Below are positions 12,044 through 23,639 of a stretch of 64,000 nucleotides of DNA, in pieces. The notes beneath the pieces were generated by a model. The model made no database searches and had not been told where the DNA came from. It saw only the letters and a program-made list of their open reading frames with translations. Position 1 is the first letter of the stretch. Each line of letters starts with the position of its first letter. Source of the DNA: Taudactylus pleione. Taxonomy: Eukaryota; Chordata; Amphibia; Anura; Myobatrachidae. Position numbers and translations under genes: made by a program. The DNA lies in NCBI GenBank assembly GCA_031769625.1, contig JAUIMM010000121.1:14538501-14602500 (forward strand), in the 5' to 3' direction.

Positions 12044-12241
12044 CAATGTACAGAATGACAGTGGTTTTATGTCTCTTATTAATATAGGCAGCTGTATATT
12101 TGTAAGGCTCCAGGTTTCATTATGTCTGTGCAGGAGGGGCGGATTGGCCATAGGCCTCACCAGCAAGATTCCCAATGGACCGATGCACCTGTGCGGCCAC
12201 CTGTCATATGGGATCTCTTTTTACATGTGGACGATCTGTGA

Positions 12242-12500
12242 GAGACACTCTGTGCAGCCTCTGTTACTTACCAGCAGTTGCCAGCTGGCAAAGGGAACCG
12301 GTATGGCTCTGCATGGAGGCACAACCTGAACCAGGTGCTTCTACGCATGCACAGCATTCCACGAGGGCTTCCTCTCTGAGTCAAGTGTCCTGCGGGCCTC
12401 CCCACTGTGTGTGCCCGGTGCCGCCTACTTCTGGATGACAACCAGACATCACTGGCAAAGGCCTGTTCTGCCACTTTCATACACACTTCCTACATGCCGG
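12242..12500 (+). repeat. Dispersed repeat, copy 1 (second copy at 23640)
   Basis: About 170 bp resembles 23660-23830, sharing blocks such as CAGGCCTCCCCACTGTGTGT (with one change here), CTACTTCTGGATG and TCACTGGCAA in the same order. No transposase or terminal repeats were recognised. Open frames here are not supported as genes. Confidence 0.6.
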
Positions 12501-12742
12501 ACTTTGCTTCCTAATTGTGGAGAAGTGTTCATACACCAGAAACTGACACTTGGAGGAGCCCCATTGTAGTCATCTCTCTCTTTCCAGCACTGGTTCTCAC
12601 AACAGACTGCATTCGCTACTTAGAGGCTGTTCTCAGTGATCCCAACCATTTCTGCATGTGAGTTCTGTGTGTTTTTCCCATATATTCTTCCTATTCACTA
12701 TTGCTACACCACGGCTGCTGTGCGGTTACCAGTTAACACTAT

Positions 12743-13262
12743 GGGTCTCATTCAGACACGCTCGCAAGCGAGTTGATGTTGAGGCCCTGCGCACGCCCAG
12801 CCGCCGCACTGCGCGTGCGCTAGCCCCTGAGCGAGAGAGAAATTCTCTTGTTCCGGGACTTACTACAAAAGGGGCAGCTGTCGAGGGTGATTGACAGCTC
12901 GCCCCGTTTTGTAGGCGGGGCGGGGGGGGTGGCTACACAAATGGAGGCGTTCCCGACGGAACACCTGCCATTTGGGGGCGGCCCCACTGACATCACTCAT
13001 GATGTCAGTGGCGAGCTTCCAGCTCTAGAGCCGAAAGGTCACTGGGGCTTGCGGTAGACGAGACCCTACCACAAGTCTCGTCGCAAGCCCTGATGGTCGC
13101 GATGGTCTTGACCATCGCGACCATCAACCTGGCCACTCGCTAAAGCTGTGGGTGGTCACCCACAGCCTAGTGAGCGGCCAGAAGGCCGGCTCTTCACATA
13201 GAAGCGGCCTCCCTCATTCAGAGTAAGCGCTCGCATTTTGCGAGCGGCTCTGAATGAGGTCC
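12743..13262. mobile_element. Harbinger-type MITE, B-type
   Basis: Ends GGGTCTCATTCAGA and TCTGAATGAGGTCC are variants of the family end. It carries the same order of hairpins as the A-type copies but with different arm sequences, for example GACAGCTCGCCCC where A-type has GACAGCACGCCCC. The flanks TAT and TGT may be a diverged duplication. Confidence 0.8.
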
Positions 13263-13489
13263 TGTATCTTAGAGCAAACAGTTCCAGCTTCACCTGAGGT
13301 CACCTCCACTCACAAGTTCCCTGCTACTGGGAGGTATTGTTCAGGGAAGTTAAAGTTTATATAACGAGGGTGTAATTTTGTTAGATTTAACCACTTAACT
13401 GGCTAATATTTTTTTTAAAATGTCCCCAAAATTGTCGATTTTTTTTATAAGCAAATTATGTTAATAGGAGCTATTTAAACCTGATTCAA

Positions 13490-13895
13490 ACATACTTGCC
13501 GACAATCAGTTCCAGCCTTCCGGGAGGGAGCTGATTGTCGGCTAACAGTGGGGGGCGGGGCCGGCCTGCCATTGGAGCGGAGCAGCATTTTGTGTCACAC
13601 TGGGGGTGGAGCCGGGGGCGGGGCCGCACGATCGCATCATCGTGACTCCGCCCCCTCTTCACAATGCCGTGATTTTCGGCATTGTGAAGCAGGGGGCGGG
13701 GCCACGATGACGCGATTCTGCGCAATTCGCGTCACCGGGCCCCCCGCTGCGGGTATTTCTGTTTTTTTCAGGGGGGAGGTGGGGAGGGTCGGAGACTTCT
13801 GGGAGGCTTGCCTGCCTTTCCGGGGGGCCGGGAGCGACACCCGCAAATCGGGAGGCTCCCGGCTAAATCGGGAGGGTAGGCAAGCCTGGATTCAA
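13490..13895. mobile_element. GC-rich MITE with CATACTTGCC-like ends
   Basis: CATACTTGCCGACAATCAG at the left and GGTAGGCAAGCCTG at the right are imperfect inverted repeats. The interior is GC-rich with hairpins (for example AATGCCG...CGGCATT near 13663-13686). The open frames seen on both strands are compositional. Confidence 0.5.
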
Positions 13896-14804
13896 TAGAA
13901 TTTTTTTTAACAGAAATGTAAAATTACATTTAAATAGCTGTTAACTACATAATATGATAATAAAAAAAATACCATTTTGAGGATTTTTTTTATATGAAAT
14001 TACTTTATAGCTTAAAAAAACAGCTGGGGGTACAGAACAAGGGACAGGTATGTATATATAAATATATATTATATATACAGTACATACTCATTATATATAA
14101 TATATACTGTATGTACACACTGCCCGATCACTGTGGCCAGCAGTGCTCGGGCACATGAGGGGGGGAGGCAAAGGTGCAATTGCTGTCTGCTCCTTAGCTT
14201 CCTGCAGCCACCTGGTGGGCGTTTGTGACTGATCGCATCAGATGCAACCATGTCAGTTAAAGCCCGGTCTGACATGGTCGCATCTGATGTGGCCACGCCC
14301 AGAGGCGATCAGAGCCGCGCCAGGCCCCGGGGGAGAAGGGGTCATGACCTAATCGAGTGAGGCGTGACCACGCCCCGTTAGGGGGAAGGAAAAAATTAAT
14401 GTTTGCAGCGGCGCGAAGCACTAGGGAGGGGGGCGCTGTTAGCCCCTCAGCCAGGTGCATAGCCAGTGGGGGATGCGATCAATGTGATTGCTCTCCCCAC
14501 AGGCATTGGAGACTGGTGTGGCTGTTACTTAGCAGCTGTGAGCAGTCTCCCAGTGCAGTCCAGCACACAGCAGCGCATGCTGGACTGCTTTTATGTAAAA
14601 GGGAGGGGGGGGTGGTGCCAGACCCGGGCCCCACCAGCAAGCCCGGGTAATTAGCACCCGCCCCCCCTCCTCTTGGCGCCCCTGGCTGCAGCTGCTTTCA
14701 GTTGTCCTGTCAATTAACTGTGGTTGCTGCTGTGTTGTTGTCCTGTCCATCAGGCTTAGGGCTGCAGTCCATAAAGAGGTGCTGTGTTGTCCAGGGGGGG
14801 CGGG
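13896..14804. other. No gene recognised
   Basis: A (TATA)-rich stretch at 14045-14110, then GC-richer DNA with an inverted motif GACATGGTCGCATCTGATG near 14222-14292. Open frames lack recognisable domains. Confidence 0.5.
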
Positions 14805-15186
14805 GGGGTGCTCTGTCAATCAGGGGTGCTCTTCCCCAGTGTAAAAAAAAATAAAAGTGCTTTTTGTTGTGTGTGTGCGTTAGCATCTTAGCTGCGCTAT
14901 TATTGTTTGTTTAGTGACACTGCCGGCCAGACCGCAGTTTATTGTCCATGTATTCGTGACTCTGTACTGCAAGTGGTCTGTCCGCACTCAGCAGGGGTGC
15001 TTTGTTGTCTATAAAGAAGGGGTGCTGTCTGTGTTGTTCAACAAGGGGCTGCTGCCACATTCAGGGGTGCTCTTCCACAGTGTCAAAAAAATAAAAGTGC
15101 TTTTTTGTGTGTGAGTTAGCAACTTAGCTGTGCTATTATTTTTTGGTGACTCTGCCGGCCAGACCGCAGTTTATCGTCCACGTATT
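14805..15186. repeat. Tandem duplication of about 145 bp
   Basis: 14805-14951 and 15044-15186 are diverged copies sharing ATAAAAGTGCTTTTT, TTAGCTG.GCTATTATT and GCCGGCCAGACCGCAGTTTA. It may be the leader of the BED-finger relic that follows; that is inference. Confidence 0.7.
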
Positions 15187-15194
15187 GTGAAACT

Positions 15195-15545
15195 ATTAGA
15201 CATAGCGAAGTGTGTTCTTATTCATAAAAAATCTTGTGACACTAAGTGGAAGCATATTCAGTTAATATTTAACTTTTCACTTCTTTTCTCAATTGTGAAT
15301 AAGCTATTAGTCTACACACCGACTACAAGACTACAACAAATGCTAAATAACATGCGTTATATGTAAAACATAATGACGTCACTGTGGCAGCGCAGTGTGT
15401 TATTTTCTTCATACATAATCTTGTGACACTAAGTGGTATCGCAGTGTTCTTATTCATATATAATCTTGTGACACTAAGTGGCAGCGCAGTGTTATTATTT
15501 TGTTCATAAAAACATCTTGTGACACTGTAGGTCATTGATACCGCA
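15195..15545. repeat. Short tandem repeats, TCTTGTGACACTAAGTGG
   Basis: The motif ATCTTGTGACACTAAGTGG, followed by GCAGCGCAGTGT-like sequence, occurs about four times at irregular spacing. Confidence 0.65.
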
Positions 15546-15602
15546 GTGTAATATTTAAAATAGGTACAAATTGATGTATGTGCTGTACCCCACTTCATTT
15601 GT

Positions 15603-16310
15603 GCTTGTTGATATGGAGAATGATCAGTTGAGAGGAGAGCAGGAACCATATACTAGTGCTGGAGCTGCTGCCAGTGCCACCAGACATGACAATACTAGTC
15701 CATCTACATCATCTACTAAAGCCGATGCCCAAGGGCATACAGGGATTAAGTCAGAGCATCTAAAATCAAGAACCAATCTTTTACAGTGGTAAAGTAAAAA
15801 ACATCAAAGGGAAAGTTTGCTGCAGAAAGACTTGCAATTGGCAATATGCCTTTCACCACATGAAGTGGCAAGGAAAAGCTAAGGCCTTGGCCTTTATTTA
15901 TGACTGGTGGATCTGCCTCTTATGATGATGTAAGCACAAGTGAACATGCTGTTATAGAAATCGAGGATGCTGCTGTGGAAGTGCACCAGGATATTTGTGT
16001 AGCTGACGCTAATAAGGATGTTGTTGATGAGGATGTTGTTTGTGTAAATCAGGCACCAGTGGAAGAAACAGTTATTGCCCATGATAAGGAAAAGCCCATT
16101 GTCATGCCTGGTTACAAGACAAAAAAATCCACTTCTTATGTGCGGAATTATTTCTACCTAAATCCGGACAATAATTGTCAAGTCATCTGTACCCTTTTTA
16201 AAGCCAGAGTAAGTAGAGGTAGGAACCTTAACCATCTAGAAATCTCCTGCAGTAATACGTAATCTGCAGCGCATCCATCCAAAAATGTTGTGTTTTGTGT
16301 TTACTCATCT
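15603..16310 (+). pseudogene. BED-finger protein relic, probably hAT transposase N-terminus
   Basis: A frame at 15603-15792 is followed by one at 15900-16262 rich in acidic residues that ends in KKSTSYVRNYFYLNPDNN and a CTLFKARVSRG segment. A shifted frame then supplies LQRIHP. This is the order of a BED zinc finger (aromatic, Cys pair, H-x-x-x-H), with the second Cys of the pair changed to Phe. BED fingers are DNA-binding domains found at the N-terminus of many hAT transposases. No catalytic core (the hAT dimerisation block) was recognised downstream, so this is a decayed fragment. A relic of a domesticated ZBED-type gene is a less likely alternative. Confidence 0.5.
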
Positions 16311-17517
16311 GCATCACCAGTGGGTCTTTTGGGAAAGTTTAGTTTTTTCTCGGCAGATGCACTTGCTGGAAAAACTGAAGGAGAAGCCATCACTTCATCA
16401 CGTGCCACATGAGCTGACAATTTGCTTATCAACAGCTCTTTGCATCTCTTCAGATCTGTGGCCATTGGGAAGAACGTAAGGTATGACTTAAACCTTATAT
16501 CTTAAATCTTGCATTTGCTCTGTTCAGCTTGTCCACATATCTGTGGTTAAGTGGACAGTGGGTACAACAGCATTTTGGAGGCCACTAATTAAGTTTTTTT
16601 AATGTCCCTGTATAGGTTGGGAATTGCTTTTCTAGTGAAGTGGAATCTTGATGGGACGGGGACACAGTACCTCAATTAATTGTCTACGGTGCATTATTGG
16701 TGGATATATTGGACGCACATCTAATACCAGCATACCGTAGATGTTATGGCATCAGTGATCCGCTATGCAACTGGGTGACTGCTGTCATACTTGCTCCCCC
16801 TTGCAAAGGAATGTTTAACAGTCAATTGTTTTTTGAAGTACAACTAGTAGTCTGGCCTGAAAATCCACTTGCAGCAGGCATAGCGCTCAAGGATTCTTCT
16901 GGGGCAAGGACTGATGTGAATGATTTAAATATTTTTTGTAAATGCCTCCCCCTTCTCCCTCATAAATTTGCTTCGGAATCAAAAAATGAAATGAAATTTA
17001 CTACCAATCAAATGTTCCTTTCCCTGCCTTCAAGTGCATATATACTCCAACTCACTCAGGCCCTGTGAAAAATAAAAACATTTGTTTCCTGATGTGCCAT
17101 GTTGGAAGTTTAACTGCCACAGCTGCTGCAATCTTTGACATGTGGTTGCTAAATGCCAAAAATGTCCAGAAATGTTTATGGCCACACACAGCATCTCCTG
17201 CATGCCCCTTTAATTAAAAAAATATATATTCTGAACCACCAAGTTGATTTTGTGGGCAAAACATGGGACATATTGATCACCGGAGCTCTCGCCTCCTCCC
17301 TCATAAATTTGCTTTGGAATCAAAAAATTTAATTTAAATTTACTACCAATCAACCTTTCCTGTCCCTGCCTTCAGCTATATACATACATACCCCAACTCC
17401 CTCAGGCCTCTTGATCAATGAAAACATATGTTTCCTTATGTGCCATGTTGGAAGTTGAACTGCCACGTGTTTGTGCTGCCCTCTGCTGCCGCTTAGCTTA
17501 GTCAGCCAGCTAGCTTG
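16311..17517 (+). other. Unassigned DNA with an internal duplication
   Basis: 16952-17121 and 17294-17466 are diverged direct copies (shared blocks AAATTTACTACCAATCAA and TGTGCCATGTTGGAAGTT). A 123-residue frame at 16697-17068 shows no family I recognise. It may be the body of the decayed element beginning at 15.6 kb. Confidence 0.5.
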
Positions 17518-17800
17518 GTGAAAATTTTGGGCCTAAACCTGATGAAAATAATATTGTGAGCTTTGAGGTGGTCAAAATTGACTGGAAACAAGTGGAAATT
17601 AATGTTATTGAGGTTAATAATACTGTAGGAACAAAAAAGAAACAAAATGATGTGCTTTTAGCAGTTATTACAAATTTAAAAAAAAATACAGATCCAAAAC
17701 CAAAACACGCAAGGGGCAGTTTTGGCAAAACCAAATCCAGATCCAAAACATGAGATTTAGATACAGAACCAAAATAAGGGGGCAAGCGCACATCCCTAGT
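17518..17800. repeat. AT-rich repeat with CAAAACC motifs
   Basis: Degenerate runs of AATCCAGATCCAAAAC and CCAAAACCAAAAC end in GCGCACATCCCTAG. It looks like the end of a dispersed repeat. Short frames on both strands are not supported. Confidence 0.45.
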
Positions 17801-18305
17801 TATAACTTCTGTGACTGTGCCATATTCATGTAGTAACTTTATATATACAACCAGTAGTGCATCCATATTCTTTCTAGTAGAAGTAAAAAACTTGTAGGTG
17901 TTCATATGTGCAGCTCTACCATGTACCTGTAAAGGTGGTAGTTCTAAAACTACTGTATAGTGACAGCCTGAAACCTGCTCTGGTGAGCCATATATTCTAT
18001 AGAGCTATATTCTGTCACAAGCTGCCGTGCTGCCAATGCTGTGCGGGGTGAATGCCAAGCAAGCGTTCGCTGAAGTCTCCTCCTTCCCCCTGTTAGGATC
18101 TTTGGTTGCAGCATTTTGTTTGCAGTCCCAGTCTTGATTGCTGCTGAGGCTCTACACTAATTACTGCCTGTATGTGTGCAGTGTCAGGTACATGCTGATT
18201 GATTCTCCTGTCTGTGCACAGCCCAGGTGCTTACTGGTCTCTCATTAGAGAATGTTGCTCTGGTTGGGCCCTGTTTTTGTTAAATTCTAGCCAGCCCTTC
18301 ACTGC

Positions 18306-19079
18306 ATGCTGGTGATAGAGTTACTCGTGCTTCCGATTGTTCCAGTCTCCTGTTTGTTCAGTCGATTATCTATGTCCAGTTTAAGGATTATTCACCGCCG
18401 TTTGTTCCATCCAGGTGACACGGTCTGCATTCCATCTGCTGTGTGCTGCTCGATTCATCTAAGCAGCACAGTGTGTATCTCTTCACTCAGCCGCGTGTGT
18501 CATCCCAGTGGTTCAGAGTACAACTCCGTCCCGGGCGGATGCCAGCGTCCGGCGGCTAGTGTCAACCTGGCGACACTGGTCGCATCTCAGCATCTCAAGT
18601 GCGCAATCTGGCGCACCGATGCCAGTGTCAACCCAGCAACATTGGTAGCATCTCAGCGTCCCAAGTGCGCTATCCAGCACACCGATGCCAGTGTCAACTC
18701 GGCTACATTGGTAGCATCTCAGCGTCCCAAGTGTGCAATCCAGCGCTCCGATGCCAGTGTCAACTCGGCGACATTGGTAGCATCTCAGCGTCCCAAGTGT
18801 GCAATCCAGCGCACCGATGCCAGTGTCGGCGACATTGGTAGCATCTCAGCGACTTCTTCACATTTTCTTAAAGAGACTCACCAGCCCACAAGGCTGCCTC
18901 CTCGGCCCAAAGGCTGCATCACTTCTTCAGCCATCAGGCCACAACTAACCACAGAATTCCAGTCCTCCATGCAGCCTCCAAAGCCCAAAGGCTGCATCAC
19001 GTCCTTGGCCATCAGGCCACGACTAATCAAATCAATTCAGCCCTCAAGGCTGCTGCACGACCGCATCCAGCCAAGATAG
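18306..19079 (+). other. Open frame of 257 codons over a 66-bp minisatellite
   Basis: The frame is open because the tandem unit is 66 bp, a multiple of three. It encodes a 22-residue repeat (DASVNSATLVASQRPKCAIQ, then RT). Upstream codons look like untranslated DNA and downstream codons read Pro/Lys-rich repeats (PPRPKGCITSSAIRP twice). No domain, signal peptide or membrane segment was recognised. I think it is non-coding repeat DNA, perhaps the leader of a retroelement, rather than a gene. Confidence 0.35.
18552..18860 (+). repeat. Minisatellite, 66-bp unit, about 4.7 copies
   Basis: GATGCCAGTGTCAAC recurs at 18618, 18684 and 18750. The last copy at 18816 carries a short deletion (GATGCCAGTGTCGGCGACAT). 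Confidence 0.9.
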
Positions 19080-19152
19080 ACTAGCCCTTAAGGCTGTTGC
19101 AGGACTATTCCCTACTATCATGCCCAAGCCTTAACATATTCTAGTACACACA

Positions 19153-19691
19153 GGCTCTGATTCAGAGCCGGACGCTCTGACAGAGCGCTCGCTCTGAATC
19201 AGGGCGTCTTTTTTTTTATGGAGTGGCCTCCTGGCCGCTCGCATTGCTGTGGGTTGCCACCCACAGCTAATGCGAGCGGCCAGGATGATGGTCGCGATGG
19301 TCAAGACCATTGGGCATGTGACGAGACCCTTGTGGTAGGGTCTCGTGGCCGCAAGCCCCAGAGAGCTTTCGGCTCAAACAGAGCCGAAAGCTCTCCCACT
19401 GACATCACTTGTGATTTAAGTGGGGCCGCCCCCAAACAGTAGGCGTTCCCATGGGGACGCCTCTGTCTGGGCAGCCACCCCCCCCGACCCACCCACCAAA
19501 GGGGGCGTGCTGTCACTCAACATCGACAGCACGCCCCCTTTGGTACGAGACCCGGAGCGACGGATTGCCCATCGCTATCCGGGTTTCACGCATGCGCACG
19601 ACGGAGCCGGCTCCATCGTGCGCATGCGCTCTGGGCCACCATCGACTCGGTTGCGAGCGCTCAGCGCTTGCGACCGGGTCTGAATCAGGCC
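19153..19691. mobile_element. Harbinger-type MITE, mosaic of A- and B-type hairpins
   Basis: Ends GGCTCTGATTCAGAGCC and GGGTCTGAATCAGGCC. Some stems match A-type (GACAGCACGCCCCCTTTGG, GCATGCGCACGACGGAG), while the ACGAGACCC...GGGTCTCGT stem matches the B-type element at 12743. No clean target duplication. Confidence 0.8.
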
Positions 19692-20337
19692 CACTGTTCA
19701 TGTCTGCTTCTTTTATCAGGTGATGCTGGACCCTTGTCTAAAACCGTACTGATCTGCTGTGAAGCAACCTGCTGGTAAGGAGACTGTCCATGCTGTGACA
19801 TATATATATTAGTACCCCACAGTACTACTGATTGTAGTATTTGTGGTTACAGCCACAGAATAGCCGTAACCACAAAAGGCCGAATTACAATGCCCCCGAG
19901 CAGATTTCTATGGGTGGCAAAATGAAAAAAATATTTGAAGCGAAAACTAAACTGACCTCAGCGTGACCCACTTAATTTTGCTATGTAAACATTAGTTGCT
20001 GCAATAAGAGCTAACATCTTGTATCTATCCTGCCAGATTAGGAGCTGAAATATGGATTCCAGTCTGACCTAGATGCTGCTAATTCCTGAATCTTCATGGT
20101 AAATTCTTCTCTGGAAGATATAGCTACAGATCGGCCTGACTCTGAGAACCTGCCCACAAAATATTCACTGGCGGCATGGTAACTGCCAACGTTACACTGG
20201 TTCAATGTGTGTGTCATTTTTTTTTCTATAAAAATATATGAAAACAATGTTTTGTAAAATAAGCTTTGTGTTTTTGTAAAGACCATCTTAAGCAGTGCCG
20301 ATTACCTTATTTTGTGACCCGCGGCCAGTTCTGTCTG

Positions 20338-21530
20338 CAGGACCGTAACTAAGGGTTGGCACCGTCGCCGCCCCACGGCCGGAACCTACCGATCTCACCC
20401 CCCGCTGCTGCTAACTATATTGCCGAGCACCTGCTGTAATGTTATGCTAGCGGTGTGCCCGGCTCCTCACCATTTATCTCCAGGCTCCTCTGTAGCAGTG
20501 GGACAGCCATCCAGGACTGCAGCAAGCAGCATGGCCCCTCAGGATTTGTAGTTGCTGAGGCTGTCATGCTCCCAGCAGACTACAATTCCCAGCATGCAGT
20601 GCACCACAATCTCCTGGGCACCTAGAGTGAGGGAAGTAGCGGTGCTGCTGACAGTCCCTCCCCCCCAGCAGTCTGTCTTGCAAAGAGTGCATTGCTCTGC
20701 CACAGCCAGTGTGTTGCCCTGGGATGGGGCACTCTCAGGCAGATACATCTAATTCTCATTGGACCCCAGCGCTCCCAATTATCTCAGCTCCCTACTGCTG
20801 TTCATCCTGGTAAGGGGCTAACCTGTCATATGCATACAGTATATGGTGAATAAAATAAATATATAGTATGTATGGGGGGGCAGGCTGTATATGGCAGTGC
20901 AAGGGAGATGAAGTGTGTATATGGGGAATACAGGGGGCAGTAATGCTGTGGATGGCGGAGTGATATCAGTATCTCCTGTGCTAGGCTGAATTTGGCGGTA
21001 CGGGAGAGATGCAGGCTGTATATGGGGTACTGGTGGGATGCAGGCTATAGAGAGTGGTACAGGGGAGATGCAGGCTGTATAGAGGGATTTGTGCGGGGGA
21101 GAGCCTGGTGCACATCTATAGAATATATATCCTCCCAATCTGTGTCACACCTCTTTGTCTCCCCTACAATTTTAGAATGTAAGCTCTTGCGAGCAGGGCC
21201 CTCTACCCTCTTGTGCTTCTCCCTTCTTTACTTTCATCTACTTCTTACTCCTAACACTTGGCTGCTTAAGCTCTGCTGCTTATGTGGGTGTTATGGTCGC
21301 TGATGTGACAATGTATATTATCGATGTCCTTGTCCTGTATTGTATTGTAAGTCTTTTGTCACCTATTTGTTTTCATACATCGTAAGGCACTGCGGAACAC
21401 TTGTGGCGCCATATAAATAAATGCTAATAATAATAGAATGTGACTAATGTCCCTTTTTAAAAAAAATGGGGAGGGGAGAGCGCTGATACTTTATCTGGCA
21501 TAGGGCACCAAACTTTAGTTACGGCTCTGT
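20338..21530. repeat. Composite repeat with GACCGTAACTAAGG-like ends
   Basis: GACCGTAACTAAGGGTT near 20340 and AACTTTAGTTACGGCTC near 21510 are imperfect inverted repeats and may bound one element. Inside are short TGTATATGGGG-type tandem motifs at 20880-21090 and an L2-like tail. No coding region is supported. Confidence 0.4.
21173..21434 (+). mobile_element. L2/CR1-like 3' end or SINE sharing it
   Basis: TAAGCTCTTGCGAGCAGGGC near the start and GGCGCCATATAAATAAATGC followed by (TAA)n at the end are typical of the 3' tails of L2-type LINEs and the SINEs that use them. No protein remains. Confidence 0.6.
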
Positions 21531-21565
21531 CTGTCTGTTAAGTCTGTGCTGCTGCTGATCTCTAA

Positions 21566-21741
21566 GGGCCAGATGTACTAAGCTCTGAAAAGTGAAGAAG
21601 TGGAGAGTGATAAACCACCAGCCAATCAGCTCCCAACTGTCATTTTTCAAACATAGCATGTAACATGACAGTTGGGAGCTGAGTGGTTGGTCGCTTATCA
21701 CTCTGCACTTTATCACTTTTCAGAGCTTAGTACATCTCCCC
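21566..21741. mobile_element. Palindromic foldback MITE
   Basis: Nearly self-complementary over 176 bp: GTACTAAGCTCTGAAAAGTG on the left and CACTTTTCAGAGCTTAGTAC on the right, with an inner CAGCTCCCAACTGTCA stem. It belongs to the same broad group as 28411-28582 and 29598-30396. Confidence 0.75.
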
Positions 21742-22354
21742 ATTAAGTCAGAAGCATCAGCGACGGATGACAAGGGTGGGGAAGGGAGGTGAGGGGGCGA
21801 TCGCCGCCTGTACAGCCTCCACTTTATTTGTTGACTAACTGAAAACCGGGAGGGGCGCCAGTCCCTTACTTTGCCTGGGGCGCTTGGACCCCTAGATACA
21901 CCCCTGTGCACATGCACACTTTCTCTTAAATACATTTTTTTTTGTACAACCCTCTAAGTGATCACTTGAGTAACCAGTGTTGTAGGTTTATATGGTAGTT
22001 ACAATGTTTCTGCAAATACTTCAATACCTATTATGACAAATCTTGATGTCTATATTATATGAATGTGTTGGGGAATGCACTTCTTTAGTTACTTTGACTA
22101 TAATTTGTAAATCTAATTCTGCTGCTGGCAATATCCAGTTGCTCATGTAACATTATTGAATGAATTCAAAGATATGGTGGTGGGCACTAATCTCAAAGGA
22201 TAGATTCAATTAAGCATCGGTAATTTCAGGAAGGGTACCTGGCTTGTTTTTGCTTGCAGTTTTATATTGTGTGTGGGCAGAGTGGGGGTAGCCTGCCAGG
22301 ATAACTGATGCTAATGAGCTATATTCCATCAGAATATCGCAACTAACTAAATAA

Positions 22355-22903
22355 GGACCTGATTCAGACCCACTCGCGAGCGGCTGTCCGCTCGCAAGTG
22401 GGTCGATGGTCTGCACTGAGCATGCGCACGACGGAGGGAGCTCCGTCGTGCGCATGCGCCAGACACGACGAGCGAAGGACTTTCCTTCGCTCGTTGTGTC
22501 CGATCAAAGGGGGCGTGCTGTCAATGTTGATTGACAGCACGCCCCCTTTGGTGGGCGTGCCGGGGTCGTGCCTCCCTGACGGGGGCGTTCCCACGGGAAC
22601 GCCTCCCGTCAGAAGCCGGCCCACTGACATCACTAGTGATGTCAGTGGGAGTGATTTTGGCTCTGATAGAGCCAAAATCACTCCGGAGCTTGCGGTTGAA
22701 AACCTCAACCGCAGGCTCCGGCTCGCAATTTCGATGGTCGCGATGGTCACGACCATCGCGGCCATCAAAATGCACGCTCGTATAGCCTGTGGGTGGTGAC
22801 CCACAGCTATACGAGCGTCCAGGAGGACGCTCCATGAAAATGGAGCCCGGCCCTCATGCAGAGCGTGCGCTCTGCTCAGAGCGTACGGCTCTGAATGAGG
22901 GCC
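22355..22903. mobile_element. Harbinger-type MITE, complete A-type copy, TSD TAA
   Basis: The best reference copy. It starts GGACCTGATTCAGACCC, ends GGCTCTGAATGAGGGCC, and is flanked by TAA at 22352-22354 and 22904-22906. It consists of about twelve hairpins in a row, with stems near 22368-22403, 22421-22458, 22467-22495, 22506-22551, 22578-22612, 22623-22650, 22651-22684, 22686-22721, 22735-22765, 22771-22817, 22818-22835 and 22851-22900. No protein is encoded. Confidence 0.92.
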
Positions 22904-23639
22904 TAAGTCCCAAAGGTGTTTGTATTCCGATTTTTTTTCTCCCCCCCCCCCAACTTATCTATGTTCAAGACCTGTGAATGTGGAAGAGCTAATGAATAAG
23001 CTAGTAGTGACCATAGTGAGGCTGCTGATCGTGTTTATTTGTTGGGGGACAAGAACCTGTTTCATTAAGCCAGGTCTATTACCAATAGAATAACAAGAGA
23101 ACATGTCCTTAAGAACTTGTGGGGTGACATACTGTAGAATTTATTTTTTCCCCTGTAAAGGACACAGACTTGGTGCAAGAAGAAATAATGCAGTGTAACC
23201 CATTTGCCGTTAACAGATCTCACACATTCAGAAAAGTGAGGTGATAACTGGCTCTTGTGTACTTCTTCCCCTGTAATGGCTTTTTAATGCTGGGGACACA
23301 TTTTAACAACGGCTCGGTCAGTGGACCAATCCACCATCCATCGGCCAATTTGTAAGCTATACACACTTGCCAATGTCTGGCATGACATCACAACTGGGTG
23401 GGCCTTTAAATTTGCCTACCCAGTTATGGTGTCGCCAGTCTCTGCAGCCAGTGTATAGGCAATCGACAAGATGCCCGTATTATGTGTACGGGCTTCTTGA
23501 TGATTGCCTGTACACATTGGCTGTGCTGCAGGGCTGACCTAATGACTGTAAACAATGTCGTTCATACACATCGTGTGTACACACCTGCTGATGCACTCAT
23601 GATATATAATTCGTCAATCAAATTATATATCGACAGTAG

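Noticed and set aside
13548..13898. GC-rich frame as a possible host exon
   Set aside because: It lies in a GC-rich MITE with inverted ends, has an antisense frame of similar length, and shows no domain.
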